This document shows, piece by piece, positions 29,671 to 37,999 of a stretch of 64,000 nucleotides of DNA (positions within the stretch are counted from its first letter, which is position 1; every line of letters begins with the position of its first letter). The DNA comes from DASQGA01 sp963762085 (GTDB taxonomy: Bacteria; Actinomycetota; Thermoleophilia; Gaiellales; Gaiellaceae). A model generated the notes under the pieces. That model worked only from the letters and a program-made list of their open reading frames with translations, was not told the DNA's origin and ran no database searches. Both the position numbers and the translations under genes were made by a program. The stretch spans positions 174,475-238,474 of the forward strand of contig CAVXJD010000007.1 in the NCBI GenBank assembly GCA_963762085.1. The letters run 5' to 3'.

Positions 29671-31337
29671 GCACAGCGGGGCACATCGACCACGGCAAGA
29701 CCTGGCTCGTTCGGGCGCTGACCGGGAAGGACACCGACCGGCTGCCCGAGGAGCAGGAGCGCGGCATCTCGATCGATCTAGGGTACGCACCGCTCGACCT
29801 GCCCGATGGGCGACGACTTTCGCTCGTCGACGTGCCCGGGCACGAGCGCTTCGTGCGAAACATGGTTGCCGGCGCGACCGGAATCGACCTCTTTCTGCTG
29901 GTAATCGACGCAGCCGAGGGTGCACGGCCCCAGACACACGAGCATCTGGCGATCCTCAGGTTCCTCGGCATCGAGCGCGGCGTCGTGGCCATCACCAAGG
30001 TCGATGCGGTCGACGAGGAAACTCGCGAGCTTGCAATCGAGGAGGGCCGCGAGCTTGTTCCAGGCGTGCCCGTGATCGCAACAAGCGCCCGTATGGGCGA
30101 GGGGCTCGACGAGCTCCGCACAGCGCTCGCAGCCGAGGCCGAAGCCGTCGGGGAGCGAGCTGCGTCGGGTGCCACACGGCTCTTCGTCGACCGCGTCTTC
30201 ACGCTGCGCGGAATCGGCACCGTCGTGACGGGGACGCTCTGGTCGGGGTCGCTCGGCGAAGGAGACGTCCTCGTCGCTCAGCCTGGCGGGCTCGAGGTTC
30301 GGGTTCGAAGCGTGCAGGTGCACGACCGCGACGTCGAGCGGGCCGGGGCAGGCCAGCGCGTTGCGGTCGCGCTCCCGGGAATCGAACGGAGTGCGCTCCG
30401 GCGCGGGGACGCGTTGGTCGAGCCGGGCGCATTCCCTACGAGCTACCGGCTTGACGTCGTCCTCGACGAGCTGGAAGAGATCCCCGACGGAGCCCGCCTC
30501 CACGTCCACCACGGGACCGCCGAGCACTACGCACGAGTGGTCCGGACCGGCGAGGACTACGCGCAGCTCAGACTCGCCTCACCCGCGGTCGCCGCGCGGG
30601 GCGACCACGTCGTCTTGCGGGGCCGGACGACCCTCGGCGGTGCGGTCGTCCTCGATCCCGACCCGCCGAGGAAGATCTCGCCCGAGCGCCTCGAGCTGAT
30701 CGAGCGCGGCGACATCGCCGCCACCGTCTATGCGCCTGTGCGCCTCGACAGCCTCCGGCACCTCGCACCCGCCGATCTCGACGCAGTCGAGCGCGCCGGC
30801 GAGTGGCTCTTTTCGCGGGCCTGGTTGGAAGCTTTCGAGGGGGAGCTTCGCGCGCGCATCGGCGCGGCCGACTCACTTGACCCGGGCGTGCCGGTGCCCT
30901 CGGCTGACTGGGCCGCTGAGATCGTGCCCCGCCTCGGACTCGAGCGGCGAGGGGCAAAGCTCTATCTCCCGGGCGCGGCCGCCTCACTGGGAGACCGTGC
31001 CGGCGCGGCCGCTCAGCTCGAAGCCGAGCTCGAAGCGGCCGGATATGTGCCCGTCCCGATCGAGGATCGGGAGCTCGGCGCCTACCTCGAGCGAGAGGGG
31101 CGCCTGGTCCGGGTCGGGGACGGCCTGGCTGTCGGAGCAGGGGCACATGAGCGGGCCAGGCGGCTCCTCGTCGAGGAGTGCGAGCAGGAAGGGTCGATAG
31201 CGCTCGCCCGTTTTCGCGATCTCCTCGGCACGGGACGCCGCCCGGCGCAGCTCCTGCTGGAGCGTTTCGACGCGGACGGCGTCACGAGGCGGGTCGGCGA
31301 CGCTCGGGTGCTCAGGCGGCGAGCGGCCCGGGGCTGA
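29655..31337 (+). CDS. selB: Selenocysteine-specific elongation factor SelB
   Basis: A 560-residue GTPase that brings Sec-tRNA(Sec) to UGA codons marked by a SECIS hairpin. G1 is GHIDHGKTWLVRAL (about 9), the G2 region ERGISIDLGY, G3 DVPGHERFVRNM (about 60), and G4 ITKVDAVD. EF-Tu-like domains II and III follow, with FTLRGIGTVVTGTLWSG (about 185). The C-terminal third consists of winged-helix repeats that bind SECIS. The GTG at 29655 lies inside the 3' end of selA; the longer upstream frame lacks similarity. The 3' end overlaps the convergent H-NOX gene by 26 bp. Confidence 0.96.
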   Translation: MPRTVGTAGHIDHGKTWLVRALTGKDTDRLPEEQERGISIDLGYAPLDLPDGRRLSLVDVPGHERFVRNMVAGATGIDLFLLVIDAAEGARPQTHEHLAILRFLGIERGVVAITKVDAVDEETRELAIEEGRELVPGVPVIATSARMGEGLDELRTALAAEAEAVGERAASGATRLFVDRVFTLRGIGTVVTGTLWSGSLGEGDVLVAQPGGLEVRVRSVQVHDRDVERAGAGQRVAVALPGIERSALRRGDALVEPGAFPTSYRLDVVLDELEEIPDGARLHVHHGTAEHYARVVRTGEDYAQLRLASPAVAARGDHVVLRGRTTLGGAVVLDPDPPRKISPERLELIERGDIAATVYAPVRLDSLRHLAPADLDAVERAGEWLFSRAWLEAFEGELRARIGAADSLDPGVPVPSADWAAEIVPRLGLERRGAKLYLPGAAASLGDRAGAAAQLEAELEAAGYVPVPIEDRELGAYLEREGRLVRVGDGLAVGAGAHERARRLLVEECEQEGSIALARFRDLLGTGRRPAQLLLERFDADGVTRRVGDARVLRRRAARG

Positions 31338-31860
31338 CCCGGATCTCGAACACGCACACGGGATCGTCCCGCAGCATGCAGTTGGTCTCGTCGATCTGCA
31401 CTTCCTCGCCGTAGTGGCGGGCAGTTCCCTCGACCAGGCCGGCGAGCAGGGCACAAAGGCGCCTCGAGGACGTGTAGGTGATCGAGACGCCCTCGTCCCC
31501 GAGCGGCTGTACGTGGAGTTGCGGCGGGCTGGCATTCGGGATCGTCGCCCGCACGAGCTCGTGGATGAGCGTTTCCACCGAGAGGAGGAACGCCCGGGTG
31601 CCCCCGGCGACTGCAAAGAAAGCCGGGTAGAGGCGGGCGAAGGTCTGCTCGGCCGTGAAGACGCCGACCTGGTGGACGAGCTCAGCGACCGGAGTTGCAG
31701 TCACCTCCGAGGCCCGAGCGAGGAGCTCGAGCAAGAGCTCGTCGTCATAAGCCTCACTCAGAAGGAAGACGGGCTGGTCGGCGAGGATCTCGGCGGCAAC
31801 GTCGGAGCCGTGCCGCGCGGCCACGTAGTCGACGAAACTCGCGAAGATAACGCCGTGCAC
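31312..31860 (-). CDS. Stand-alone H-NOX (haem nitric oxide/oxygen binding) sensor
   Basis: A 182-residue HNOB-domain protein. MHGVIFASFVDYVAARHG is the typical start. The proximal haem ligand His100 (TLIHELV), the Pro in ASPPQL (112-113), and the porphyrin-carboxylate motif Y129-T-S131-S-R133 are all present, at nearly the numbering of the Thermoanaerobacter protein (H102, P115, Y131/S133/R135). The C-terminal CMLRDDPVCVFEIR matches the family end. H-NOX proteins bind NO (or O2) and usually regulate a partner; no obvious kinase or cyclase partner is adjacent except selB, with which it overlaps 26 bp tail to tail. TACACT lies 9 nt before the GTG. Confidence 0.88.
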   Translation of the reverse strand: MHGVIFASFVDYVAARHGSDVAAEILADQPVFLLSEAYDDELLLELLARASEVTATPVAELVHQVGVFTAEQTFARLYPAFFAVAGGTRAFLLSVETLIHELVRATIPNASPPQLHVQPLGDEGVSITYTSSRRLCALLAGLVEGTARHYGEEVQIDETNCMLRDDPVCVFEIRVSPGPLAA

Positions 31861-32039
31861 TCGGCGAGAAGTGTATGCGTGCCGCTAGACACGTCCCTAG
31901 AAAGAGTGAGGGAGCGGAGCTCGCCGCAACGAGTCCGCCCCCAACTTCTTCCAAGGGAGCCCCCGCCGCATCGGGGCCCACCCTCAGAAGTCTGCCGCAA
32001 CTCTTATAGCCCGCAGTATTGCTGATGCGAGCCGCTTCA

Positions 32040-32241
32040 CTCCATGCCCCAGGAGGTGGTTCACCCCCCTGGTTCACTTTCACTGGATCGAGTGATATCG
32101 GCGGGCGCTGAAAGGCCGATCTATAGCGCCAGGCGGGGATCCGAGGGGATCTAGCCGGAAAGCGAGATTGCTGGGGGGCCGCAGCCCAAGCAACTCGCGG
32201 GAGAGAGGCGGGTGAGTCGCACCGCCTCTCTTCTCTTTTAA
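32040..32241 (+). ncRNA. Candidate structured RNA of unknown class upstream of tRNA-Sec
   Basis: The 450 bp between the H-NOX and tRNA-Sec genes has no convincing ORF. It has dense potential structure ending in a classic terminator. ATCGGC at 32097 can pair with GCCGAT at 32115, and GGCGCT at 32104 with AGCGCC at 32125. These helices interleave, so they form either a pseudoknot or two alternative hairpins. GATCC/GGATC near 32138 and GCTG/CAGC near 32172-32187 follow. The 5' end is not defined; TATAGC near 32005 could be a -10. I do not recognise an Rfam family, and the 6C RNA was considered but the C-runs do not fit well. Confidence 0.4.
32202..32241 (+). terminator. Rho-independent terminator of the candidate RNA
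   Basis: AGAGAGGCGG pairs with CCGCCTCTCT over a 10-base loop and is followed by TCTCTTTTA. No coding gene on this strand ends upstream within 800 bp, which implies a non-coding transcript. Confidence 0.8.
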
Positions 32242-32312
32242 CGCCCCTTTGGCCGGCGCCAGGCGTAGGCAAGGCCTGTCCTTCGGCGGAGGTCAGAAGC
32301 TAGGCTGGCGCC

Positions 32313-32405
32313 GGAGCGGCCCGGGCCCGGTGGCCCAGCCGGTCTTCAAAACCGGTGAGGCGGCGCAACCCGTCGCTGGGTAGGTTCGACTCCTGCGCCG
32401 CTCCG
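32313..32405 (+). tRNA. selC: tRNA-Sec (anticodon TCA)
   Basis: A 93 nt tRNA. The acceptor helix is GGAGCGGC with GCCGCTCC (8 bp, the long Sec-type acceptor) and discriminator G. The anticodon arm CCGGT-CTTCAAA-ACCGG has TCA at 32346-32348. A long variable arm (about 32356-32380) and a T arm with GGTTCGACTCC follow. CCA is not encoded. It reads UGA as selenocysteine with SelB. Its 3' two-thirds are repeated at 37896-37956. Confidence 0.96.
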
Positions 32406-32408
32406 TTC
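32342..32408 (+). repeat. Direct repeat copy 1 (3' part of tRNA-Sec plus three bases), possible att site
   Basis: From GTCTTCAAA in the anticodon loop to CCGTTC after the tRNA, this stretch recurs at 37896-37956. The second copy lacks one A in the anticodon loop and about 5 bases in the T loop, and is otherwise identical. Confidence 0.8.
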
Positions 32409-32481
32409 TACTCGCGGATTCGAAGTTCAGAGCCGCTGTCCGACGCGCTCGGCGTGGCTTCCGGATCGGCCGCGAATGGTC

Positions 32482-32487
32482 TAGCCT
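32482..32487 (+). promoter_or_regulatory. -10 box 6 nt before an ATC start candidate
   Basis: TAGCCT at 32482 is followed by 6 nt and then ATC at 32494, exactly the spacing seen before other leaderless starts here. This supports translation beginning at or near 32494. Confidence 0.45.
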
Positions 32488-32493
32488 CGGCTA

Positions 32494-35400
32494 ATCGAGA
32501 GGATCTGCGCGAACTGTGGTCGTGAAAGCAAGGGCGAGTTCCGCTTCTGCCCGTACTGCGCGGCGCCGCTCGTGTCTGCGGCGCCCACGCGCGAGCAGCG
32601 GAAGACGGTGACGGTGCTGTTCTGCGACGTAACCGGCTCGACCGCACTGGGCGAGTCGATGGATCCTGAGGCTCTGCGGGCGCTGCTGGTGCGGTACTTC
32701 GAGCGGATGAAGGGGATCGTCGAGTCACACGGCGGCACTGTTGAGAAGTTCATCGGCGATGCGGTGATGGCGGTTTTCGGCGTGCCGGTGGTGCACGAAG
32801 ACGATGGCATCCGCGCTTGCCGCGCGGCGATCGAGATGCGCGACGCTTTTCTCGACCTGGGGATGAACGGTCGGATCGGCCTCGCCACCGGCGAGGTCGT
32901 CACCGGCACCGCCGAGCGACTTGCCACCGGCGACGCGGTCAACGTCGCCGCCCGCTTGGAACAGACCGCCGCGCCCGGCGAAGTGCTGATAGGCGCCGCG
33001 ACGCTTGCGTTGGCGCGCGGCGCGGTTGCTGTGGAGCCAGTGGAGCCGCTGAAGCTGAAGGGGAAGGCGGAGCCGGTTCCAGCGTTCAGGTTGATCTCGG
33101 CCCACGGCGAGCCCGCCCGGCGCTTCGCGACGCCGTTGGTCGGCCGCAAGAACGAGCTGACGCGGCTCCGAGGCGCCTTTTCACAGTCGGTGTTGGACCG
33201 CTCCTGCCAACTCTTCACCGTGCTCGGCGCGGCGGGTGTGGGGAAATCGCGGCTGGCGGCCGAGTTCCTCGCAAGCATCGAGGCACGGATCGTGCGGGGC
33301 CGCTGCCTGTCTTACGGCGAAGGGATCACCTACTGGCCAGTGGTCGAGATCGTCAAGCAGCTGGATGCGCTGCCGGAGGGCGATGCGGCTGTGCCCCTTC
33401 GGTCGCTGCTCGGCGAGACAGACTCAGCGACGTCGGCCGACGAGATCGCCTGGGGCTTCCGCAAGCTGCTCGAGCAAGAGGCACAGAAGCGTCCACTCGT
33501 CTGTCTGCTCGATGACCTGCACTGGTCCGAGCAGACGCTGCTCGATCTGGTCGAGCACGTTGGGGCCCTCTCCCGCGACGGGCCCATCCTCATGCTCTGC
33601 ATCGCCCGCCCCGAGCTACTCGAGAAGCGGCCTGCCTGGGGCGGCGATGAGTGGAACTCGACCACCGTGCTGCTCGAGCCGCTCGACGGCGCTGAAACCG
33701 AGCAGCTGCTGGACGAGCTCGGCGGCGTCGAGCCCGGTCTGCGTGAGAGGATCGCCGCCGCCGCCGAGGGAAACCCGCTCTTCCTGGAAGAGATGCTCGC
33801 GCTCGTACGGGCGTCGGGTGACGGCGAGATCAGCGTGCCGCCGACGATCCAGGCGCTTCTAGCAGCCCGTCTCGACCAACTCGACCCGGCCGAGCGGGCG
33901 GTGCTCGAGCGTGGCGCGGTCGAGGGCCGCGTCTTCCACCAGAGCGCCGTGCAGGCGCTCGGAGACGGCGAACCGCAGACGCCACAGCTAGCCGCACTCG
34001 TGCGCAAGCAGATCATCCGTCCCGACACGCGGCAGTTCGCGCGGGACGAGGCGTACCGCTTCCGCCATCAGCTGATCCGCGACGCCGCCTACGACGCCCT
34101 TTCCAAAGCTATGCGCGCCGACCTGCACGAGCGCTTCGCCGACTGGCTCGAAGAACGAGCACCGGATCTGGTCGAGCGGGATGAGATCCTCGGCCACCAC
34201 CTCGAACAGGCCGCCCGCTACAAGGCGGAGCTCGGGCTGCCAGACGCTCTCCTTGCGGAGCATGCAGCACAGCGGCTCGCCACGGCCGGCCGGCGCGCCC
34301 TCGGGCGTAGCGACGACCGCGCTGCGGCGTCGTTGCTCGAGCGTTCGCTCGCGCTCACCCGCCCGCTTCGGCTCGACGTCCATCTCGAGGTCGACCTCGC
34401 CGAGGCCATTAGAGCCGAGCCCCAACGGGCTGCCGCGATTGCCGAGCGCGCGGCCGAGCGGGCAGCAGCTGCCGGCGACTCTGCGGGCGAAGCGCTCGCC
34501 CGAGCCGTGCGCGCTCGGCACCGCTTCGAGGTCGCTGCGGAGGCAATCGACGCCGTAGAGGTGCTGGCGCGTGCCGCTCTCCCTCTGCTCGAGCAGGCTG
34601 GCGACCACGCGGGCCTCGTTCACGTCTGGAACTCGATCAGCGAGGTCGCGAACCACCGCGGTCAGTGGAAAGAGAGAGGCGAAAGCCTGGAACAAGCGAT
34701 TCACCATGCGCGGCTCGCGGCTCGCCAACTGAGGAGCCCCCGAAGCGGAGCGGCTGGCGGAGTCAGTCCGGAGCCTCTTCTCGAGCTGGTGCGCAAGCTG
34801 GGCAGCGCATACCTGCTGGGTCCTGAACCTGCGGACGAGCTGCTCTCGGAGTTCGACCGACGCCTGCCGGGAGGCTCCGATCCTGGTCGTCTGCTCAACC
34901 GCGCCCGGCTGCTGGCGATGCTCGACCGCCAGGGCGAAGCGTGGCCAGTCGCGCTCGACGCAAGCGATCGTATACGCGAGCTTACCGGCGACTATGGCAG
35001 CGAGTACTGCCTTGCCGAGATTGCGACCCTCGCCGGCGACCACGAGACCGCAATCCGGTACTCACGCATCTACTGCAAGTGGCTCGAGATGCACCACCAG
35101 CGCAATAACCTCTCGACGTGGGCGCCGACTCTCGGCCGCTCCCTGTGCGCGCTCGGTCGCTACGAGGAGGCAGAACCGCTCGCCCAGCAGGGCCGCTTGC
35201 TCGGGGATCAACAGGATGCGACGACGCAGGCGCTCTGGCGGCAGGTGCAGGCGCTCGTTCTTGCCCGTCGCGGGCAACATGCAGAAGCCGAATCGCTCGC
35301 TCGCGAGGCGGTCACGATCATCGAGCGGACCGACGGGCTCAACCTCCAGGGTGACGCGCTCTGCGATCTCGCCGAGGTTCTCACCGTCGCCGGCCGCGGA

Positions 35401-35511
35401 GACGAGGCCGCCGGCGCGCTCATGCAAGCGCTCGAGCGCTACGAGCGCAAGCGCAACCTCGCCACGGAGCGCAGGGTGCGAGAGCGGCTCGCCGAGTTGC
35501 AGCCGGCATGA
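32494..35511 (+). CDS. Zinc-ribbon / adenylate cyclase (CHD) / AAA ATPase / TPR signalling protein
   Basis: About 1005 residues. A canonical GTG occurs at 32572, but the in-frame upstream codons give ERICANCGRES and FRFCPYCAAPL, an intact CxxC...CxxC zinc ribbon (Cys 5, 8, 19, 22) that normally starts this family. The only bounded start is an ATC at 32494 where ATG is expected. Next is a class III nucleotide cyclase domain (VTVLFCDVTGSTALGE at about 40, EKFIGDAVMAVFG near 85, RIGLATGEVVTG near 125, VNVAARLEQ near 148) with both metal Asp residues. Then comes an AAA/NB-ARC-like ATPase (Walker A GAAGVGKSRLAAEF at about 245, Walker B PLVCLLDDLHWSEQ near 335) and a C-terminal TPR array. It probably makes cAMP in response to a bound partner. 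It lies inside the repeat-bounded segment. Confidence 0.88.
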   Translation: MERICANCGRESKGEFRFCPYCAAPLVSAAPTREQRKTVTVLFCDVTGSTALGESMDPEALRALLVRYFERMKGIVESHGGTVEKFIGDAVMAVFGVPVVHEDDGIRACRAAIEMRDAFLDLGMNGRIGLATGEVVTGTAERLATGDAVNVAARLEQTAAPGEVLIGAATLALARGAVAVEPVEPLKLKGKAEPVPAFRLISAHGEPARRFATPLVGRKNELTRLRGAFSQSVLDRSCQLFTVLGAAGVGKSRLAAEFLASIEARIVRGRCLSYGEGITYWPVVEIVKQLDALPEGDAAVPLRSLLGETDSATSADEIAWGFRKLLEQEAQKRPLVCLLDDLHWSEQTLLDLVEHVGALSRDGPILMLCIARPELLEKRPAWGGDEWNSTTVLLEPLDGAETEQLLDELGGVEPGLRERIAAAAEGNPLFLEEMLALVRASGDGEISVPPTIQALLAARLDQLDPAERAVLERGAVEGRVFHQSAVQALGDGEPQTPQLAALVRKQIIRPDTRQFARDEAYRFRHQLIRDAAYDALSKAMRADLHERFADWLEERAPDLVERDEILGHHLEQAARYKAELGLPDALLAEHAAQRLATAGRRALGRSDDRAAASLLERSLALTRPLRLDVHLEVDLAEAIRAEPQRAAAIAERAAERAAAAGDSAGEALARAVRARHRFEVAAEAIDAVEVLARAALPLLEQAGDHAGLVHVWNSISEVANHRGQWKERGESLEQAIHHARLAARQLRSPRSGAAGGVSPEPLLELVRKLGSAYLLGPEPADELLSEFDRRLPGGSDPGRLLNRARLLAMLDRQGEAWPVALDASDRIRELTGDYGSEYCLAEIATLAGDHETAIRYSRIYCKWLEMHHQRNNLSTWAPTLGRSLCALGRYEEAEPLAQQGRLLGDQQDATTQALWRQVQALVLARRGQHAEAESLAREAVTIIERTDGLNLQGDALCDLAEVLTVAGRGDEAAGALMQALERYERKRNLATERRVRERLAELQPA

Positions 35512-35818
35512 CTATCGCGCAGCTATCGCGCGCTTCAGAGCGTGAATGCCGACTCGAGGTGCGGGCGACGAGCGCCGGCCGTTCCCGGCGGCGCTCGCAG
35601 GCAGTGTGAACGAGGCGCCCTACAACCACTACCACGACGGGGGTAGATAGCCGCGCCCGGCTGCTTGCACAGGGCCGCGTGTACGCCCGCAAGTTGGCGG
35701 TCTGGCGCCGGGCGAATGCCGGCTGACGTGTAACCGTCGTTTCGTGGGCGCCCGAACGTGGTTGACAGCCCCCTCCCGGCGCCGCGAGGCTAGGCCTAAT
35801 TCTCGCAGGAGGACGACG
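35512..35818. other. Intergenic region with one strong hairpin
   Basis: At 35569-35597 CGAGCGCCG and CGGCGCTCG pair, with an inner GCCG/CGGC helix; there is no T-run, but it could end the upstream message. TTGACA at 35762 and GAGGCT 18 bp downstream form a possible promoter for the next gene. I see no ORF or RNA gene in the rest. Confidence 0.5.
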
Positions 35819-37861
35819 ATGGCTGAGACCGCGGCGCACCCCACCTACCCGCTGCTCTTCTCGGAGTGGCGGATCCGATCGACCCCGATCGCAAACCGGG
35901 TGGTTTTCGCCCCCACGTGCCCGACGTGGGTGGCCGACCCGTATGAGGGCGTCTTCACCGACCAGGCCGTCGCCTACTACGAGGAACGGGCCCGCGGCGG
36001 CTGCGGGCTGATCATCATCGGCGGCACGATCATTCATGCGGAAGCGCTGTATTCGGAGTTCAACTTCCCTGGGCTCTGGAAGGACGAGCAGGTCGACGGG
36101 CTCGCGCGCGTCGCCGAGGCGGTGCACCGCCACGGCTGCAAGCTCGCATGCCAGCTCCTACATCCGGGCCTGCGGGCCGTTCCCGTGCTCAAGAAGGATC
36201 CCGCCTACGACTTCGACGCAGAGTGGTACATGGTGGCGCCGAGCCAGGTGCCGCCGGGCGAGTACCCGAACGCACCGATGCCGAAGGAACTGGAGGAGCA
36301 CGAGATCGAAGCGCTTCTCATCGCCTACGCCGACGCCGCCCGCCGTGCCGTGGAGGCCGGCCTGGACGGCGTCGAGTACCACATGTCACACGGCTACCTG
36401 CCGTGGCAGTTCCTCTCGCCCCTATACAACCACCGCACGGACGGCTGGGGCGGCTCCTACGAGAACCGGCTGCGCTTCCCCGTTGACTCGATGAGGCGTG
36501 TGCGCGATGCGATCGGCGACGAGGCGTTCCTCGGCTACCGGATCAACTCCACCTCCTTCTGGCCGGGCGACCTCGAGATGGACGACGTCAAGCGCATCGT
36601 GGTCGACCTCGAGCAGGCAATCGATCTCGACTACGTCAACCTGTCCGCAGGCGTCCACCACTCCTACATCCACACCCCGATGACCTACGAGCCGGGCTGG
36701 GAGCGCGGGTATACGAAGGCGGTCAAAGAGGTTTCGACGAAGCCCGTCCTCCTGGTCGGACGGATCACGAACCCCGGGATCGCCGAGGAGATCTTGGCCG
36801 CCGGCGACGCCGACGCGATCCTGCTCGCGCGCCAGCTCTTCGCGGACGCCGACTGGGCAGTGAAGGCACGCGACGGTCGCGAGGAGGACATTCGCCGCTG
36901 CGTGGCTGCCAACTACTGCTGGCGAAGCGTGATCCGCGGCGGCCGCGTGCAGTGCGTCTACAACCCCGAGGTCGGGCGAGAGCGGCAGTGGGGACACGGC
37001 ACGCTGCAGCCGGTCGTCGAGTCGAAGAAGGTGCTGGTGATCGGCGGCGGCCCTGCCGGCCTGGAGTACGCACGCGTCGCCGCCGCGCGCGGACACCAGG
37101 TCCTCGTGCTCGAGCGCGAGGCCGAGACAGGCGGTCACGTCCGCCGGCACGCGCTCCTGCCCGGACGCGAGGAGTATGGACAGATCGGCCGCTGGCTGCT
37201 GCGTCAGGCGACCGGCAACGGCGCCGACGTGCGGACCGGTGTCGACGTCGACGAGGAGGCACTCGACGCGCTCCTCGACGCGGAGCGCCCCGACCACGTC
37301 GTCGTCGCCACGGGCTCGTACTACCGTGAGGACGGCTGGCAGGGTCAGACGGCGGCGCCGTTGCCGGGTGTCGAGACTGGACGCTGCGTCTCCTGGGATC
37401 GTGTCGTTACCGGCGAGGTCACCCCGACCGGCTCCGTGCTCGTGCTGGACGATCTCCAGGACGCCCCGGGCCCGCTAACCGCGGTCGCCCTCGCCGACGC
37501 CGGTTGCACGGTGCGCCTGGCGACGCGCTGGCCGATGGTCGGGATGGAGACGATCCCCGAGGTTTACTACCTGTGGATCGCCGAGCACCTCCACCGAACC
37601 GAAGTGGAGGTCATCACCGACCACTTCGTCCAGCGGATCGACGGCGCATCCGTCGAACTGATCAATCTTTACCGGCCGGACCGGGTCCGCGTCGTCGACG
37701 CCGATTGGATCGTGATGTCAACCGGGCGGCAATCGCTGAACGGCCTCAACCACCGGCTGCGCGAGCGCGGACGGAGCGTCGAGATGATCGGCGACGCGGT
37801 CGCCCCGCGCGGCACCTACGACGCCGTGTACGAGGGGCACCGCCAGGCCCGAAAGCTCTGA
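35819..37861 (+). CDS. Old-yellow-enzyme/FAD oxidoreductase of the 2,4-dienoyl-CoA reductase / trimethylamine dehydrogenase family
   Basis: A 680-residue two-domain flavoenzyme. The N-terminal FMN TIM barrel has RIRSTPIANRVVFAP at about 18, GVEYHMSHGYLPWQFLSP near 185, and NHRTDGWGGSYENRLRFP near 205. The C-terminal half has an FAD/NAD Rossmann core (KVLVIGGGPAGLEYARVAA at about 405). The 4Fe-4S region reads CVAANYC then a third Cys 12 residues later, so the second Cys of the usual CxxCxxC...C is Ala; the cluster may be altered or absent. AGGAGG precedes the ATG. Substrate is unknown. It is the second gene in the repeat-bounded segment. Confidence 0.85.
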   Translation: MAETAAHPTYPLLFSEWRIRSTPIANRVVFAPTCPTWVADPYEGVFTDQAVAYYEERARGGCGLIIIGGTIIHAEALYSEFNFPGLWKDEQVDGLARVAEAVHRHGCKLACQLLHPGLRAVPVLKKDPAYDFDAEWYMVAPSQVPPGEYPNAPMPKELEEHEIEALLIAYADAARRAVEAGLDGVEYHMSHGYLPWQFLSPLYNHRTDGWGGSYENRLRFPVDSMRRVRDAIGDEAFLGYRINSTSFWPGDLEMDDVKRIVVDLEQAIDLDYVNLSAGVHHSYIHTPMTYEPGWERGYTKAVKEVSTKPVLLVGRITNPGIAEEILAAGDADAILLARQLFADADWAVKARDGREEDIRRCVAANYCWRSVIRGGRVQCVYNPEVGRERQWGHGTLQPVVESKKVLVIGGGPAGLEYARVAAARGHQVLVLEREAETGGHVRRHALLPGREEYGQIGRWLLRQATGNGADVRTGVDVDEEALDALLDAERPDHVVVATGSYYREDGWQGQTAAPLPGVETGRCVSWDRVVTGEVTPTGSVLVLDDLQDAPGPLTAVALADAGCTVRLATRWPMVGMETIPEVYYLWIAEHLHRTEVEVITDHFVQRIDGASVELINLYRPDRVRVVDADWIVMSTGRQSLNGLNHRLRERGRSVEMIGDAVAPRGTYDAVYEGHRQARKL

Positions 37862-37895
37862 ACCGTGCCTGGGTCGAACGGTTCGGTCCTGCTCT

Positions 37896-37956
37896 GTCTT
37901 CAAACCGGTGAGGCGGCGCAACCCGTCGCTGGGTAGGTCCCTGCGCCGCTCCGTTC
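37896..37956 (+). pseudogene. Partial tRNA-Sec copy (direct repeat 2, possible att site)
   Basis: A truncated, decayed copy of the tRNA-Sec 3' part beginning in the anticodon loop: ACCGGTGAGGCGGCGCAACC and the following bases match, then GGTCCCTGCGCCGCTCC replaces GGTTCGACTCCTGCGCCGCTCC. It has no 5' half and cannot fold as a tRNA. With copy 1 it encloses 5.5 kb. Confidence 0.8.
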
Positions 37957-37999
37957 GACCAGGGTCATACGCCCCGTTTCGCTACACCGCCATTCCCTC

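Noticed and set aside
32040..32241. 6C RNA or tmRNA
   Set aside because: There are C-runs, but not in two hairpin loops as in 6C RNA, and there is no tRNA-like end or tag ORF as in tmRNA.
32409..37895. Integrase or phage genes in the tRNA-Sec-bounded segment
   Set aside because: None seen; only two normal metabolic or signalling genes are present, so an active element is not claimed.
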